Positions 1 to 7,911 of a stretch of 64,000 bases of DNA are shown in pieces. A program made the position numbers and the translations under genes. The notes under the pieces are model-generated. The model did no database searches. It was not told the origin of the DNA and was given only the letters and a program-made list of their open reading frames with translations. The stretch lies in assembly GCF_019711195.1 (NCBI RefSeq), contig NZ_CP081299.1:5118501-5182500 (forward strand). The letters are read 5' to 3'. The first letter of the stretch is position 1; each line of letters begins with the position of its first letter. The stretch is from Dyadobacter sp. NIV53 (GTDB lineage Bacteria > Bacteroidota > Bacteroidia > Cytophagales > Spirosomataceae).

Positions 1-26
1 GTGGTGCACGTGCCCGTCGCCGTTAG
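1..26 (+). CDS. gldK: GldK C-terminus (partial)
   Basis: Only the last seven codons and a TAG stop (24-26) lie in the window. In reading frame 3 they give a Gly/Ala/Arg-rich tail, GARARRR. The name rests on position: gldK normally lies directly upstream of gldL in Bacteroidota, and basic tails are plausible for that lipoprotein. GldK is an outer-membrane-associated lipoprotein that forms the ring of the type IX secretion system together with GldN. Nothing else of the gene can be judged here. Confidence 0.5.
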
Positions 27-36
27 AATATTTGAT

Positions 37-75
37 AAAAAAGAAGTGCGGTGTTTCAGACACTGCTTCTTTTTT
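37..75 (+). terminator. Hairpin with T-run between gldK and gldL
   Basis: A run AAAAAAGAAG (37-46) pairs with CTTCTTTTTT (66-75), with an inner GTGT/ACAC helix (51-54 with 60-63). It ends in T's and follows the probable gldK stop by about ten bases. It could end some gldK transcripts or act as an attenuator or mRNA-processing site, since gldL follows only 62 bases further on. Confidence 0.6.
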
Positions 76-137
76 ACGGCCTTCTCTAATTAACTTTTAT
101 AACAAACAATTTTTCACTGTAACCGATTTGAATTCGT

Positions 138-953
138 ATGGCTAAGAATAGCGGACCTAGTTTTGTATGGGATAAACTAGTACCAACAATATACAGCGCC
201 GGTGCTGCCGTCGTTATTTTAGGAGCATTATTTAAAATTCAACACTGGGATGGAGGTAGCGAAATGCTAACGCTGGGTTTGGGTACAGAGGTTATTATTT
301 TCTTATTGTATGCAATCCAGACAATTTCCAAGCCTGTTGATACTGAGCCGGACTGGACGCGCGTATATCCTGAACTGGACGATGATTACAAAGGACCGGC
401 AATTAGCCGTGCAGTATCTGCATCCGGAAGTGGTATTACTGCTAAACTGGATAACCTGCTTGATAGTGCTAAAATATCTCCGGATGTTTTCGATAGTTTA
501 GGAAAAGGTTTCAAAAACCTTTCTGATACTATAGGTAAAATGTCTGATCTTACAGATGCTACTGTTGCAACCAATGACTATGCGAAAAACGTAAAGTCAG
601 CTTCTGCATCTATCAATGATATGAACAAATCTTACGGAGTTGCCATCAATGCTATGACTTCAATGGCAGATGCAACTAAGGATGCTCAATCATATCGTGA
701 TCAGTTTCAGCAAATTACTAAGAATATGGGTGCATTGAATGCAGTTTATGAATTAGAATTGCAGGATACTACCAAACACCTGAAAGCCATGAATGCTTTT
801 TATGGCAACCTTACTGCTGCTATGGAGAATATGGCCGATGCTACAAAAGAATCGCAGGTATTTAAAAATGAGATGAATAAGTTAACAACTAATATTTCTT
901 CTCTTAATGGCATATATGGTAATATGTTAACTGCAATGCGCGGCAATTCATAG
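138..953 (+). CDS. gldL: Gliding motility / type IX secretion motor protein GldL
   Basis: GldL is an inner-membrane subunit of the GldLM motor that uses the proton motive force to drive type IX secretion and gliding. Two membrane segments are visible near residues 15-35 and 44-61. The second carries Glu51 (GTEVIIFLLY), which I take to be the essential membrane glutamate of the family. The rest is cytoplasmic, alanine/methionine-rich and helical. It contains a clear internal duplication of 47 residues (162-208 and 218-264) sharing the pattern MNxxYG, then AMxxMADATK, then LNxxY. Length (271 aa) is somewhat longer than usual for the family, and the duplication probably accounts for this. It is followed by gldM after 91 bases on the same strand. 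Confidence 0.95.
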   Translation: MAKNSGPSFVWDKLVPTIYSAGAAVVILGALFKIQHWDGGSEMLTLGLGTEVIIFLLYAIQTISKPVDTEPDWTRVYPELDDDYKGPAISRAVSASGSGITAKLDNLLDSAKISPDVFDSLGKGFKNLSDTIGKMSDLTDATVATNDYAKNVKSASASINDMNKSYGVAINAMTSMADATKDAQSYRDQFQQITKNMGALNAVYELELQDTTKHLKAMNAFYGNLTAAMENMADATKESQVFKNEMNKLTTNISSLNGIYGNMLTAMRGNS

Positions 954-965
954 TATCTTCATAAT

Positions 966-999
966 CAATAAATAAACCGGCTCGAACCGCTATTTATTG
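966..999 (+). other. Intercistronic hairpin between gldL and gldM
   Basis: CAATAAATA (966-974) pairs with TATTTATTG (91-99 of the next block, i.e. 991-999), closing an inner GC-rich segment around CCGG. There is no T-run of terminator length after it. It lies 12 bases past the gldL stop and 45 bases before gldM, so it may stabilise or process the gldLMN mRNA. This function is inference. Confidence 0.45.
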
Positions 1000-1044
1000 T
1001 TACTATAAAATTATTTTATCACTGATAACTGATTACTGAACAAT

Positions 1045-2637
1045 ATGGCAGGTGGAAAAGAAACACCCCGTCAAAAGATGATTGGAATGATGTATCTGGT
1101 ACTTACTGCAATGCTCGCATTACAGGTAAGTTCAGCCATTATCGAAAAATTCATACTTCTGAATAATTCTTTGGAACTTTCTTCCGGAGCGGCCGATAGA
1201 ATAAACCAGGAGACGGTATTAAAAATTAAAGCTGCTGTTGAGAAATCGGGTAACCGTGCATCCGATATTGCAGTTATGAAACAGGCAGATGAAGTACGCA
1301 AAACCTCTTCGGGTATCATTAATGAGTTGAATGCATTGAAACAGGAAATCATCGCACAAGCTGGTGCGGGATTGAATGAAGAAGGTGCAATTAAAAATCC
1401 TCAGGAAGAAGCCAAAGTTGGTGAAATGATGGTAGGAGGGCAAAAAAACGGGAAAGCTTACAAGCTGAAACAAAGTCTTAATGGCTATACTTCGGAACTG
1501 AACAAACTTTCACCTACTCAATTTTTGCCACTTGCAATGGATGGTAAAGATGATCCGATTGCCAAAGACAGCAGAGACCAGAAAAACAAAGACTTTGCTG
1601 AACTGAACTTTGCTGAAACACCGGTTGCAGCTGCTTTGGCAGTATTGAGCCAAAAACAAACTGACATTCGCAGAATGGAAAGTGAAGTTTTGAACTATCT
1701 GGCAAGTAAAGTAGGAGCAGCAGATATTAAGTTTGACCGAGTTTTGGCCATGGTTAGCGCTGATGCAAAAACAGTTGTAGCTGGTACCAAATTTAAAGGT
1801 CAAATGTTTATTGCGGCATCTTCTTCAGGAATTACGCCTCGGATGAGTTTGAATGGCGGTGCAATTAAAGTAGAGAATGGTGTTGGATTAATCGAGTTTA
1901 CTGCACAGGGTGGTGGATACAATGCCGAAGGAATTGCTAAAAGGTCCTTAACTGGTGAAATCAGAATTACTACACCCGCCGGAAAAGATACTACTTATAG
2001 GATGACACAGGAATATTTTGTAGTGAAACCTTCTTATCAGATTGAGACTGGTACTTTACCTCCATTGTATCTGGGTTGTGCTAATAAACTAAGTATTCAG
2101 AGTCCTGCGCTTGGAGCTCTTTGGGCACCAAGTTTCTCAACTGACGGTGGTGAAATAATTAACAGCGGTGAAAAAGGCAAGTTTACAATAGTGCCAAGTA
2201 AATCATCACTGAATATTACCGTAAGCAATGGTGGTAGTGTTCTTGGTTCAGATCCGTTCAGGGTTAACCGGGTTCCTAAACCAACGTTGGAAATAAGAGT
2301 TAACGGTGCAGTTTTTGATGAAAGAAAAGGAACTCCTGCTTCCGGAGCCAGAAGTATTCAGGTTGCTGCCATTCCTGATGAAAGTTTCAAGAATTTTTCT
2401 CCTGCGGATGCAAGGTTCAGAGTTGCCCAGATAGAAGTTTCTTTAGCCCGGGGAAACAGAAGAATCGGAGGCGTAACTATGAACGGTGCCGGTGGTTCTA
2501 TATCTTCTCTAGCTCAGCAGGCACAACCTGGTGACAGATACGTGGTTACAGTAATAAAAGTAGAACGCCAAAATTTTAAAGGAGCTGTAACGGAAGTTGA
2601 AATGGGAAGTCCAATTCGCCAGGTTACATTATACTAA
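1045..2637 (+). CDS. gldM: Gliding motility / type IX secretion motor protein GldM
   Basis: GldM is the partner of GldL. One N-terminal membrane helix (about residues 13-33, in the strongly conserved start KETPRQKMIGMMYLVLTAML) inserts into GldL, and the long periplasmic part spans towards the GldKN ring. At 530 aa the length is usual for the family. The region 35-220 is helical and charged, as in the first periplasmic domain, and the C-terminal 300 residues are beta-rich, as in the later domains. The ATG at 1045 is the only start compatible with the conserved N-terminus. It sits 91 bases after gldL and 45 bases before gldN, in the order found across the phylum. Confidence 0.97.
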   Translation: MAGGKETPRQKMIGMMYLVLTAMLALQVSSAIIEKFILLNNSLELSSGAADRINQETVLKIKAAVEKSGNRASDIAVMKQADEVRKTSSGIINELNALKQEIIAQAGAGLNEEGAIKNPQEEAKVGEMMVGGQKNGKAYKLKQSLNGYTSELNKLSPTQFLPLAMDGKDDPIAKDSRDQKNKDFAELNFAETPVAAALAVLSQKQTDIRRMESEVLNYLASKVGAADIKFDRVLAMVSADAKTVVAGTKFKGQMFIAASSSGITPRMSLNGGAIKVENGVGLIEFTAQGGGYNAEGIAKRSLTGEIRITTPAGKDTTYRMTQEYFVVKPSYQIETGTLPPLYLGCANKLSIQSPALGALWAPSFSTDGGEIINSGEKGKFTIVPSKSSLNITVSNGGSVLGSDPFRVNRVPKPTLEIRVNGAVFDERKGTPASGARSIQVAAIPDESFKNFSPADARFRVAQIEVSLARGNRRIGGVTMNGAGGSISSLAQQAQPGDRYVVTVIKVERQNFKGAVTEVEMGSPIRQVTLY

Positions 2638-2682
2638 GTTTCGATCAATATTCGTTGCTAAGCATATAGAACACTAGAAGCT

Positions 2683-3744
2683 ATGATAAGAATGAACGGA
2701 AAAACAATTGCATGGTCACTGTTGGCATTATCAATAGGACATAGTGCTGCTCTTGCTCAGGAAAAAATTGATTCGACTGAAAATCGTTTTTCTTCGCGTC
2801 CGATTGGTGATGAAGATATCATGATGAAAAGGACATTGTGGAGAAGAGTCGATCTTAAAGAGAAACAGAATATTTCCATGTTTTCTAAAAATAACGAGAT
2901 CACCCGTTATTTGATGGATGCTGCGAAAGCAGGGTTGATCGATGCATATTCAAATGATTCTTGCACGGTTAAACTAACTTCCCAGGAAATTCATAAAAGG
3001 ATACTAATTCCAAACCAAACGGCGGGTTTATCTGCTGAAGAAATTGCAGCTGGATTTGGGACTCCCGCCGCCGCAGCGGATGATGGCTGGGGAAATAAGC
3101 CAAAGCCAGAGGCAGCCAAACAAGCTAATACAACTACGGATGACGGATGGGGAAATACCAAAAAAGACCCTAAAAAAGAAGAAGTTGCAGCAGCAGACGA
3201 TGGTTGGGGACCACCTAAAAAGAAATCTACCAAGAAAAAAGGTGCAAAAGACGCTAAGGTTGAAGCTCCTGTCGTAGAAGCGGCTCCTGTTGATACTTTT
3301 CAGACTCAGCAGTTAGCTGCTACCGAAGAAGAATACTTTCCGGATCAGTTGTCTATTTTGGAAGTGAAGGAAGACTGGACTTTTGATAAAAAGAGATCAC
3401 GTTTGTATAATGACATTCAGACTCTTTCAATAGTTCTTCCATCAGAACAAACTGCAACAGGTTTGGAATTGCCGGTAGCTTCGTTCCGTTATAAGGATGT
3501 AGAGCGTTTATTCCGCAGTGATCCTAAGAAATATATCTGGTACAACACGCATAATACGGCTCAGAACAAAAATCTGGCTGATGCATTTGACCTGCGTCTT
3601 TTTTACGGAAGAATAACGAAATACTCCAATGCAAACGACAGGGCATTTCTGGATATTTATGGAGGAGACAAAGAGGCACTTATAAAATCTTTGAATTACG
3701 AGCAGGAATTAATGGAACTGGAACACGGCCTTTGGGAATATTAA
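2683..3744 (+). CDS. gldN: Gliding motility protein GldN with DDGWG-repeat insert
   Basis: GldN is a periplasmic protein that forms the type IX secretion ring with GldK. A signal peptide is visible (residues 1-26, cleavage after ALA-Q). Conserved family blocks flank an unusual middle section: residues 126-200 are Ala/Lys/Asp-rich and contain three copies of DDGWG (133-137, 153-157, 172-176), the last followed by a lysine-rich stretch. The three copies use different codons for the same residues, so this is not a recent DNA duplication. At 353 aa the protein is longer than a typical GldN, and the insert explains the excess. It closes the gldLMN operon; a terminator follows. Confidence 0.95.
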   Translation: MIRMNGKTIAWSLLALSIGHSAALAQEKIDSTENRFSSRPIGDEDIMMKRTLWRRVDLKEKQNISMFSKNNEITRYLMDAAKAGLIDAYSNDSCTVKLTSQEIHKRILIPNQTAGLSAEEIAAGFGTPAAAADDGWGNKPKPEAAKQANTTTDDGWGNTKKDPKKEEVAAADDGWGPPKKKSTKKKGAKDAKVEAPVVEAAPVDTFQTQQLAATEEEYFPDQLSILEVKEDWTFDKKRSRLYNDIQTLSIVLPSEQTATGLELPVASFRYKDVERLFRSDPKKYIWYNTHNTAQNKNLADAFDLRLFYGRITKYSNANDRAFLDIYGGDKEALIKSLNYEQELMELEHGLWEY

Positions 3745-3767
3745 TTGTAAAATAATTTGGTATAATT

Positions 3768-3802
3768 TAGGGCTGGTAACATTGTTGCCAGCCCTATTTT
3801 TT
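3768..3802 (+). terminator. Terminator of the gldLMN operon
   Basis: GGGCTGG (3770-3776) pairs with CCAGCCC (3788-3794) and is followed by TATTTTTTT. It begins 25 bases after the gldN stop. Confidence 0.85.
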
Positions 3803-3827
3803 TAAACGTATCCTGAATATAATAATT

Positions 3828-3869
3828 AAAGGCTCAGAATATTCCACATAAGTGGTTTTCTGAGCCTTT
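3828..3869. terminator. Bidirectional hairpin, terminator of the collagen-like gene
   Basis: A 12-bp perfect stem, AAAGGCTCAGAA (3828-3839) with TTCTGAGCCTTT (3858-3869), has A/T runs on both sides. It lies just downstream of the minus-strand gene ending at 3893. Confidence 0.8.
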
Positions 3870-3892
3870 TAAAACTTTCTGTTGATTAAATA

Positions 3893-4534
3893 TTATCTAA
3901 TAATCTTCGAAGCCATTAGTTTTTGGTATCCTTGTTTCGCGCTATAGTCTAATTTCTTAACATTGGTTTCATTTAAACCAAGTGCAGCTATGGTTTGATC
4001 ATAATTCTTCCAGTTAACGTTAGCGTTGGATCTTACATTTCTAACTACACCTGGGATTAATACTAACCGAAGATCATCTAAAATTCGGGTTGGTGCTGTA
4101 TCCTGGTCTTCTGACCAATTGGTTGAATACAAGTAGACTAAAAATTGGGAATTCTCTACACCATAAGCATAGCTAAAAGTACTGAAGCCCTTCTCGAATT
4201 CTACATTGCCTGGTAAAGGCCACCATAACCCCCCACTTTTTGCAAAGACCTGAATCGTGGATGCGTCGATAAATTCTTCATCATCGGCAGTTAATTCATC
4301 GAAACCGAATACATATCTGCCGGTGTCCGCAGTAACCTCACCAAAGGAATAAATAACTGATCCAACACTTCCTGTAGTATCGCTAGCACCATCTGCACCT
4401 GCAGGTCCGGCTGGTCCTGTAGGGCCGGTAGCACCTGTATCACCTTTTGGGCCAACTGCTCCGTCATCGCCCTTGCAATTCACTAAAAACAATGCTACGC
4501 AAACCCAAGCAACTAATAATAATTTTTTGAACAT
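3893..4534 (-). CDS. Collagen-like triple-helix lipoprotein
   Basis: A 213-residue lipoprotein of unknown function. The lipobox LVNC ends at Cys20 of a short hydrophobic signal, so the protein should be lipid-anchored. Directly after the cysteine come ten consecutive Gly-X-Y triplets (about residues 22-51), the collagen triple-helix pattern. An unassigned globular domain of about 160 residues follows. It contains aromatic and acidic residues and no motif I recognise. In other bacteria short collagen-like stretches trimerise surface proteins, so a trimeric stalk presenting the C-terminal domain is a reasonable inference. It stands alone, with a hairpin terminator behind it. Confidence 0.85.
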   Translation of the reverse strand: MFKKLLLVAWVCVALFLVNCKGDDGAVGPKGDTGATGPTGPAGPAGADGASDTTGSVGSVIYSFGEVTADTGRYVFGFDELTADDEEFIDASTIQVFAKSGGLWWPLPGNVEFEKGFSTFSYAYGVENSQFLVYLYSTNWSEDQDTAPTRILDDLRLVLIPGVVRNVRSNANVNWKNYDQTIAALGLNETNVKKLDYSAKQGYQKLMASKIIR

Positions 4535-4652
4535 AATTGTTAAACGTTTAGATAGTGAAAAAAGTAAGTATTTGTAAAATAGTATATACGCAGGTAAAAT
4601 GAATATTGACGAAATTATATTTTATTATTTCACAAAATACACAAAATATTTT

Positions 4653-5321
4653 CTAATCTGTTTCCAAATCTAAAGAATCAACTCCTGCATCTGTTGGTTT
4701 ATAATTTGAATAGTGACCGAGTTCTTTTTTATTAGAATCAGGTAATTGCAAATCGATTTTCCAGTTCATCGTCGAAGCAAGCTGAAACATCATCAGTTGG
4801 ACCTGATTTGTAGCAATACGAGGCAGATCACTTTGCAATGCTTTATCATTCATCGTTTGTTTAGCTTCGTTCAATATGGCTGTGTAATCATCACTTTGAA
4901 AACGATTTAGCCATCCTTGTTCAATATCGTAAAACTTGTAATCGGTATCTATTGAAAGGATTTCTGGTTCTGGAAAAAAGTCGATGATCATTTTCTTGTC
5001 AACTTCAGAAATATGATAACGCATTTTTCCGAAATCGTAGCCAACCAGTACTTTCGCTTTGGCAATGATAAGAGCCTTCTTTTTATCATTTATCAGATTC
5101 CAGATACTTTTTTCATCCTGATAATTATAAATCTCTGTAAAATATCCTTCGGCCATAACTACCTTGAAAACTTTTTCAATTCTTTCGACTAATACAGTAG
5201 CTTCCAGTTTCGTATCCGCAGTTTTGGGATTGCGATTTGAAAAATAGTAATAACCTGTTGCGCCTAAACCTCCGCCAATACAAAGTGAGATAATAAAAAA
5301 AAATAGTGTGTTGGCGTCCAT
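4653..5321 (-). CDS. DUF4230 domain membrane-anchored protein
   Basis: 222 residues. One N-terminal membrane helix (residues 4-27, glycine-rich, ending in GYYYFSNR) is followed by a soluble domain with the DUF4230 pattern: KVLVGYDFGKMRY near the middle, then a conserved stretch ending in LLFQLAS-type sequence (here QLMMFQLASTMNW). The domain should lie outside the cytoplasm. Its biochemical role is not known. The gene is divergent from miaA, with only 45 bases between the start codons. Confidence 0.8.
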   Translation of the reverse strand: MDANTLFFFIISLCIGGGLGATGYYYFSNRNPKTADTKLEATVLVERIEKVFKVVMAEGYFTEIYNYQDEKSIWNLINDKKKALIIAKAKVLVGYDFGKMRYHISEVDKKMIIDFFPEPEILSIDTDYKFYDIEQGWLNRFQSDDYTAILNEAKQTMNDKALQSDLPRIATNQVQLMMFQLASTMNWKIDLQLPDSNKKELGHYSNYKPTDAGVDSLDLETD

Positions 5322-5327
5322 GATCTT

Positions 5328-5335
5328 TATTTTTG
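5328..5335 (+). promoter_or_regulatory. Candidate -7 element for miaA
   Basis: TATTTTTG matches the Bacteroidota -7 consensus TAnnTTTG and lies 31 bases before the miaA start, in a 45-bp divergent gap. No well-spaced -33 TTG is present (the nearest is at 5311-5313), so the call is tentative. Confidence 0.45.
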
Positions 5336-5366
5336 TAGCAACTAAAATTCATATAAAAAGTGCAGA

Positions 5367-6290
5367 ATGCCAAATAGCAAAGAAAAATACCTGATCATTC
5401 TGGCGGGGCCTACGGCGGTTGGAAAAACTGACCTTTCCATTCGGTTAGCAAAAGCTTTAAAAACGGTCATTATATCCGCAGATTCGCGTCAGATTTTTAA
5501 AGAACTAAATATTGGAACAGCTAAGCCGGATCAAAAAGATCTGGAAAGTATTGAGCATTATTTTATTAATTCACATTCTATTAAGGAAACATACAGTGCA
5601 GGAGATTACGAACGGGATGTTTTAATATTGTTACAAAGTTTGTTTGAAAAGTATGATTGTGTAATTCTGACTGGTGGTTCAGGTTTTTATATAAAAGCAG
5701 TTTCCGAAGGGCTGGACTTCTTGCCTGCACCTTTACCTGGATTAAGAGAATCGCTTACACAACGTCTTAAAGAAGAGGGATTGGGAAAATTACAGGGAGA
5801 GGTAAAAAGCATTGATCCTGATTTTGCCAATAGCACAGAAATTGTCAATCCTCAGCGTGTAGTAAGAGCATTGGAAGTATTTCATACTACCGGAATTCCA
5901 ATTTCAGCCTATCAGCAAAAAAACAGGTCACAGCGGCCATTTAAGCAAATACTGATGGCAATAGATAGGGAAAGGTCTGATTTATACCAACGTATTGATT
6001 CCCGCATGGATTTAATGCTTATGCAGGGCCTGGTGGAGGAAGCGAAGGAATTGGCTCCTTTTAGGTTACACCACGCATTACAAACGGTTGGTTATAAAGA
6101 GGTATATGGATTTCTCGACGGACTGTACAATGAGAAGGAAATGGTCCGGATTCTTAAGCAGAATTCAAGAAGATATGCGAAGCGCCAATTGACATGGTTC
6201 AAGCATCAGGGTGATTTTCATTGGTTCCAGCCCGATGATTTTAATTCAATATTATCATATATCGAAACCAGATTAAGTGAAAATACATAA
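5367..6290 (+). CDS. miaA: tRNA dimethylallyltransferase MiaA
   Basis: Transfers a dimethylallyl group from DMAPP to N6 of A37 in tRNAs that read UNN codons, a cytoplasmic tRNA modification step. The P-loop GPTAVGKTDLS is at residues 14-24, followed by the substrate motif SADSRQIFKELNIGTAKP and the DMAPP/tRNA-binding GGSGFYIKAV. The C-terminal RYAKRQLTWF block is also present. At 307 aa the length is normal. It is a single-gene unit: divergent from the DUF4230 gene and followed by a strong terminator. Confidence 0.97.
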   Translation: MPNSKEKYLIILAGPTAVGKTDLSIRLAKALKTVIISADSRQIFKELNIGTAKPDQKDLESIEHYFINSHSIKETYSAGDYERDVLILLQSLFEKYDCVILTGGSGFYIKAVSEGLDFLPAPLPGLRESLTQRLKEEGLGKLQGEVKSIDPDFANSTEIVNPQRVVRALEVFHTTGIPISAYQQKNRSQRPFKQILMAIDRERSDLYQRIDSRMDLMLMQGLVEEAKELAPFRLHHALQTVGYKEVYGFLDGLYNEKEMVRILKQNSRRYAKRQLTWFKHQGDFHWFQPDDFNSILSYIETRLSENT

Positions 6291-6291
6291 C

Positions 6292-6334
6292 AAAGAAAAA
6301 CCGTTGCCTATAAATCTGGCAACGGTTTTTCTTT
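6292..6334. terminator. Strong bidirectional terminator after miaA
   Basis: A 17-bp perfect stem (6292-6308 with 6318-6334, core CCGTTGCC/GGCAACGG) has A-run and T-run flanks. It serves the convergent miaA and the minus-strand dehydrogenase gene ending at 6352. Confidence 0.92.
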
Positions 6335-6351
6335 AAATATTTTGTATCGTA

Positions 6352-7569
6352 TCAGGCAGGATATTCGTGAGGAAGCGCTTCGTTTATAAGCTCGTTCCAG
6401 GGTAAGCCGTGTTGGTTCAGAAGATCCATAAAAGGGTCAGGATTCAATTCTTCAACATTCCAGACACCCGGTTTCAGCCATTCTTCATTGGTCAGCATTA
6501 GCATAGCACCAATCATGGCCGGAACGCCAGTTGTGTAACTTACAGCCTGTGCTTTTACTTCACGGTAACATTCTGCATGATCGCAGTTATTCCAAACGTA
6601 ATATGTTTTTTCTTCACCATTTTGAATGCCTTTTATCTGGCAGCCGATTGAGGTTTGACCGGAATAGTTTTCTCCCAATGAATCCGGTGCGGGGAGAACA
6701 GCTTTCAAGAATTCAAGCGGAATAACATCTATTCCCTGGAATTTGATCGGGTGGATACTAGTCATACCAACGTTTTCAAGAACGTTCAAATGTGTAATAT
6801 AGGCTTGTCCAAAAGTCATCCAAAATCTGGCCCGTTTCAGGGTTGGGAAATTTTTTACCAGCGATTCAAGCTCCTCATGATAAAGGACGTAACTTTCTTT
6901 CGGGCCAATCCCGGGATAATCAATTGGCTTATGAATAGACATCGCAGGAATTTCTACCCATTCGCCATTTTCCCAATAGCGGCCTGGCTGCGTTATCTCA
7001 CGTATATTAATCTCTGGATTGAAATTAGTGGCGAATGCTTTTCCATGATCACCTGCATTACAATCAACGATATCAAGATAATGCATTTCATCAAAATGAT
7101 GTTTGTTGGCATATGCCGTATACACCTGAGTCACACCCGGATCAAAACCACAACCTAATAAAGCCATCAGGCCAGCTTCTTTGAAACGTTCCTGGTAAGC
7201 CCATTGCCAGCTGTATTCAAACTTGGCAACATCTTTCGGTTCGTAATTAGCCGTGTCAAGATAATGAACCCCTGTTGCCAGGCAAGCTTCCATGATCGTA
7301 AGATCCTGGTAAGGCAATGCTACGTTGATCAGCAACTTAGGCTGAAATCTTTTGATTAATAAAATAGTTTCTGCAACAATATCAGCATCAACCTGAGCAG
7401 TCTGAATACTCACACCATGCATTTCTTTTACTTCTGCTGCTATTTTATCGCATTTAGCCTTGGTACGGCTTGCCAGCATAATTTCTGTAAATACATGGCT
7501 GTTTAGTGCGCATTTGTGTACAACAACACTTCCTACACCTCCGGCACCAATGATAAGGACTTTAGACAT
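6352..7569 (-). CDS. Saccharopine dehydrogenase family; probable carboxynorspermidine dehydrogenase
   Basis: 405 residues with an N-terminal NAD(P)-binding Rossmann fold (KVLIIGAGGVGSVVVHKCA, residues 3-21). Features typical of carboxynorspermidine synthases include the DTANYEPKDVAKFEYSWQ block and GCGFDPGVTQVY. The enzyme reductively couples diaminopropane or putrescine with aspartate semialdehyde to give carboxy-norspermidine or carboxyspermidine, an alternative polyamine route common in Bacteroidota. The partner decarboxylase is not in this window. It follows the ebo cluster on the same strand, but 342 bases separate them, so co-transcription is uncertain. True saccharopine (lysine) activity is the less likely alternative. 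Confidence 0.85.
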   Translation of the reverse strand: MSKVLIIGAGGVGSVVVHKCALNSHVFTEIMLASRTKAKCDKIAAEVKEMHGVSIQTAQVDADIVAETILLIKRFQPKLLINVALPYQDLTIMEACLATGVHYLDTANYEPKDVAKFEYSWQWAYQERFKEAGLMALLGCGFDPGVTQVYTAYANKHHFDEMHYLDIVDCNAGDHGKAFATNFNPEINIREITQPGRYWENGEWVEIPAMSIHKPIDYPGIGPKESYVLYHEELESLVKNFPTLKRARFWMTFGQAYITHLNVLENVGMTSIHPIKFQGIDVIPLEFLKAVLPAPDSLGENYSGQTSIGCQIKGIQNGEEKTYYVWNNCDHAECYREVKAQAVSYTTGVPAMIGAMLMLTNEEWLKPGVWNVEELNPDPFMDLLNQHGLPWNELINEALPHEYPA

Positions 7570-7911
7570 TTTATGATTTTGAATGATTGAAATACAGGAA
7601 CATAAAATAACAGGCCAGTTAATTTAAAGTGCCTTTATATTTTCGGCAAAGATAGAAAGTCCATACCTTTTTATGCTAATTCCCTAAGAAATTAACATTC
7701 TGGTAATGGACTTTTTCAAGTAATTATAAGTACAAGGCGAAGCTAAGTAAAATCCGAAATTCTGTTAAAGTTGTCCGGCAAATGGATGTAGCATAAACAA
7801 TACTCAATATTCAAATATCAATTTTCAACAAATGTGATTGCCAGCTCTGAAAATAAATACTAAGGCAGGAATCCCCTTAATAATTAACCCTTAATAATTA
7901 ACCGTTCACAA
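7570..7911. other. Intergenic gap with heptad repeat
   Basis: No gene seen. A candidate minus-strand -7 element, TATCTTTG (complement of 7647-7654), lies 78 bases before the dehydrogenase start at 7569. No good -33 box accompanies it. The end next to eboF (7874-7901) is a tandem repeat of period 14, built of the heptads CCCTTAA and TAATTAA, each occurring twice. No clear rho-independent terminator for eboF is visible. Confidence 0.5.
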
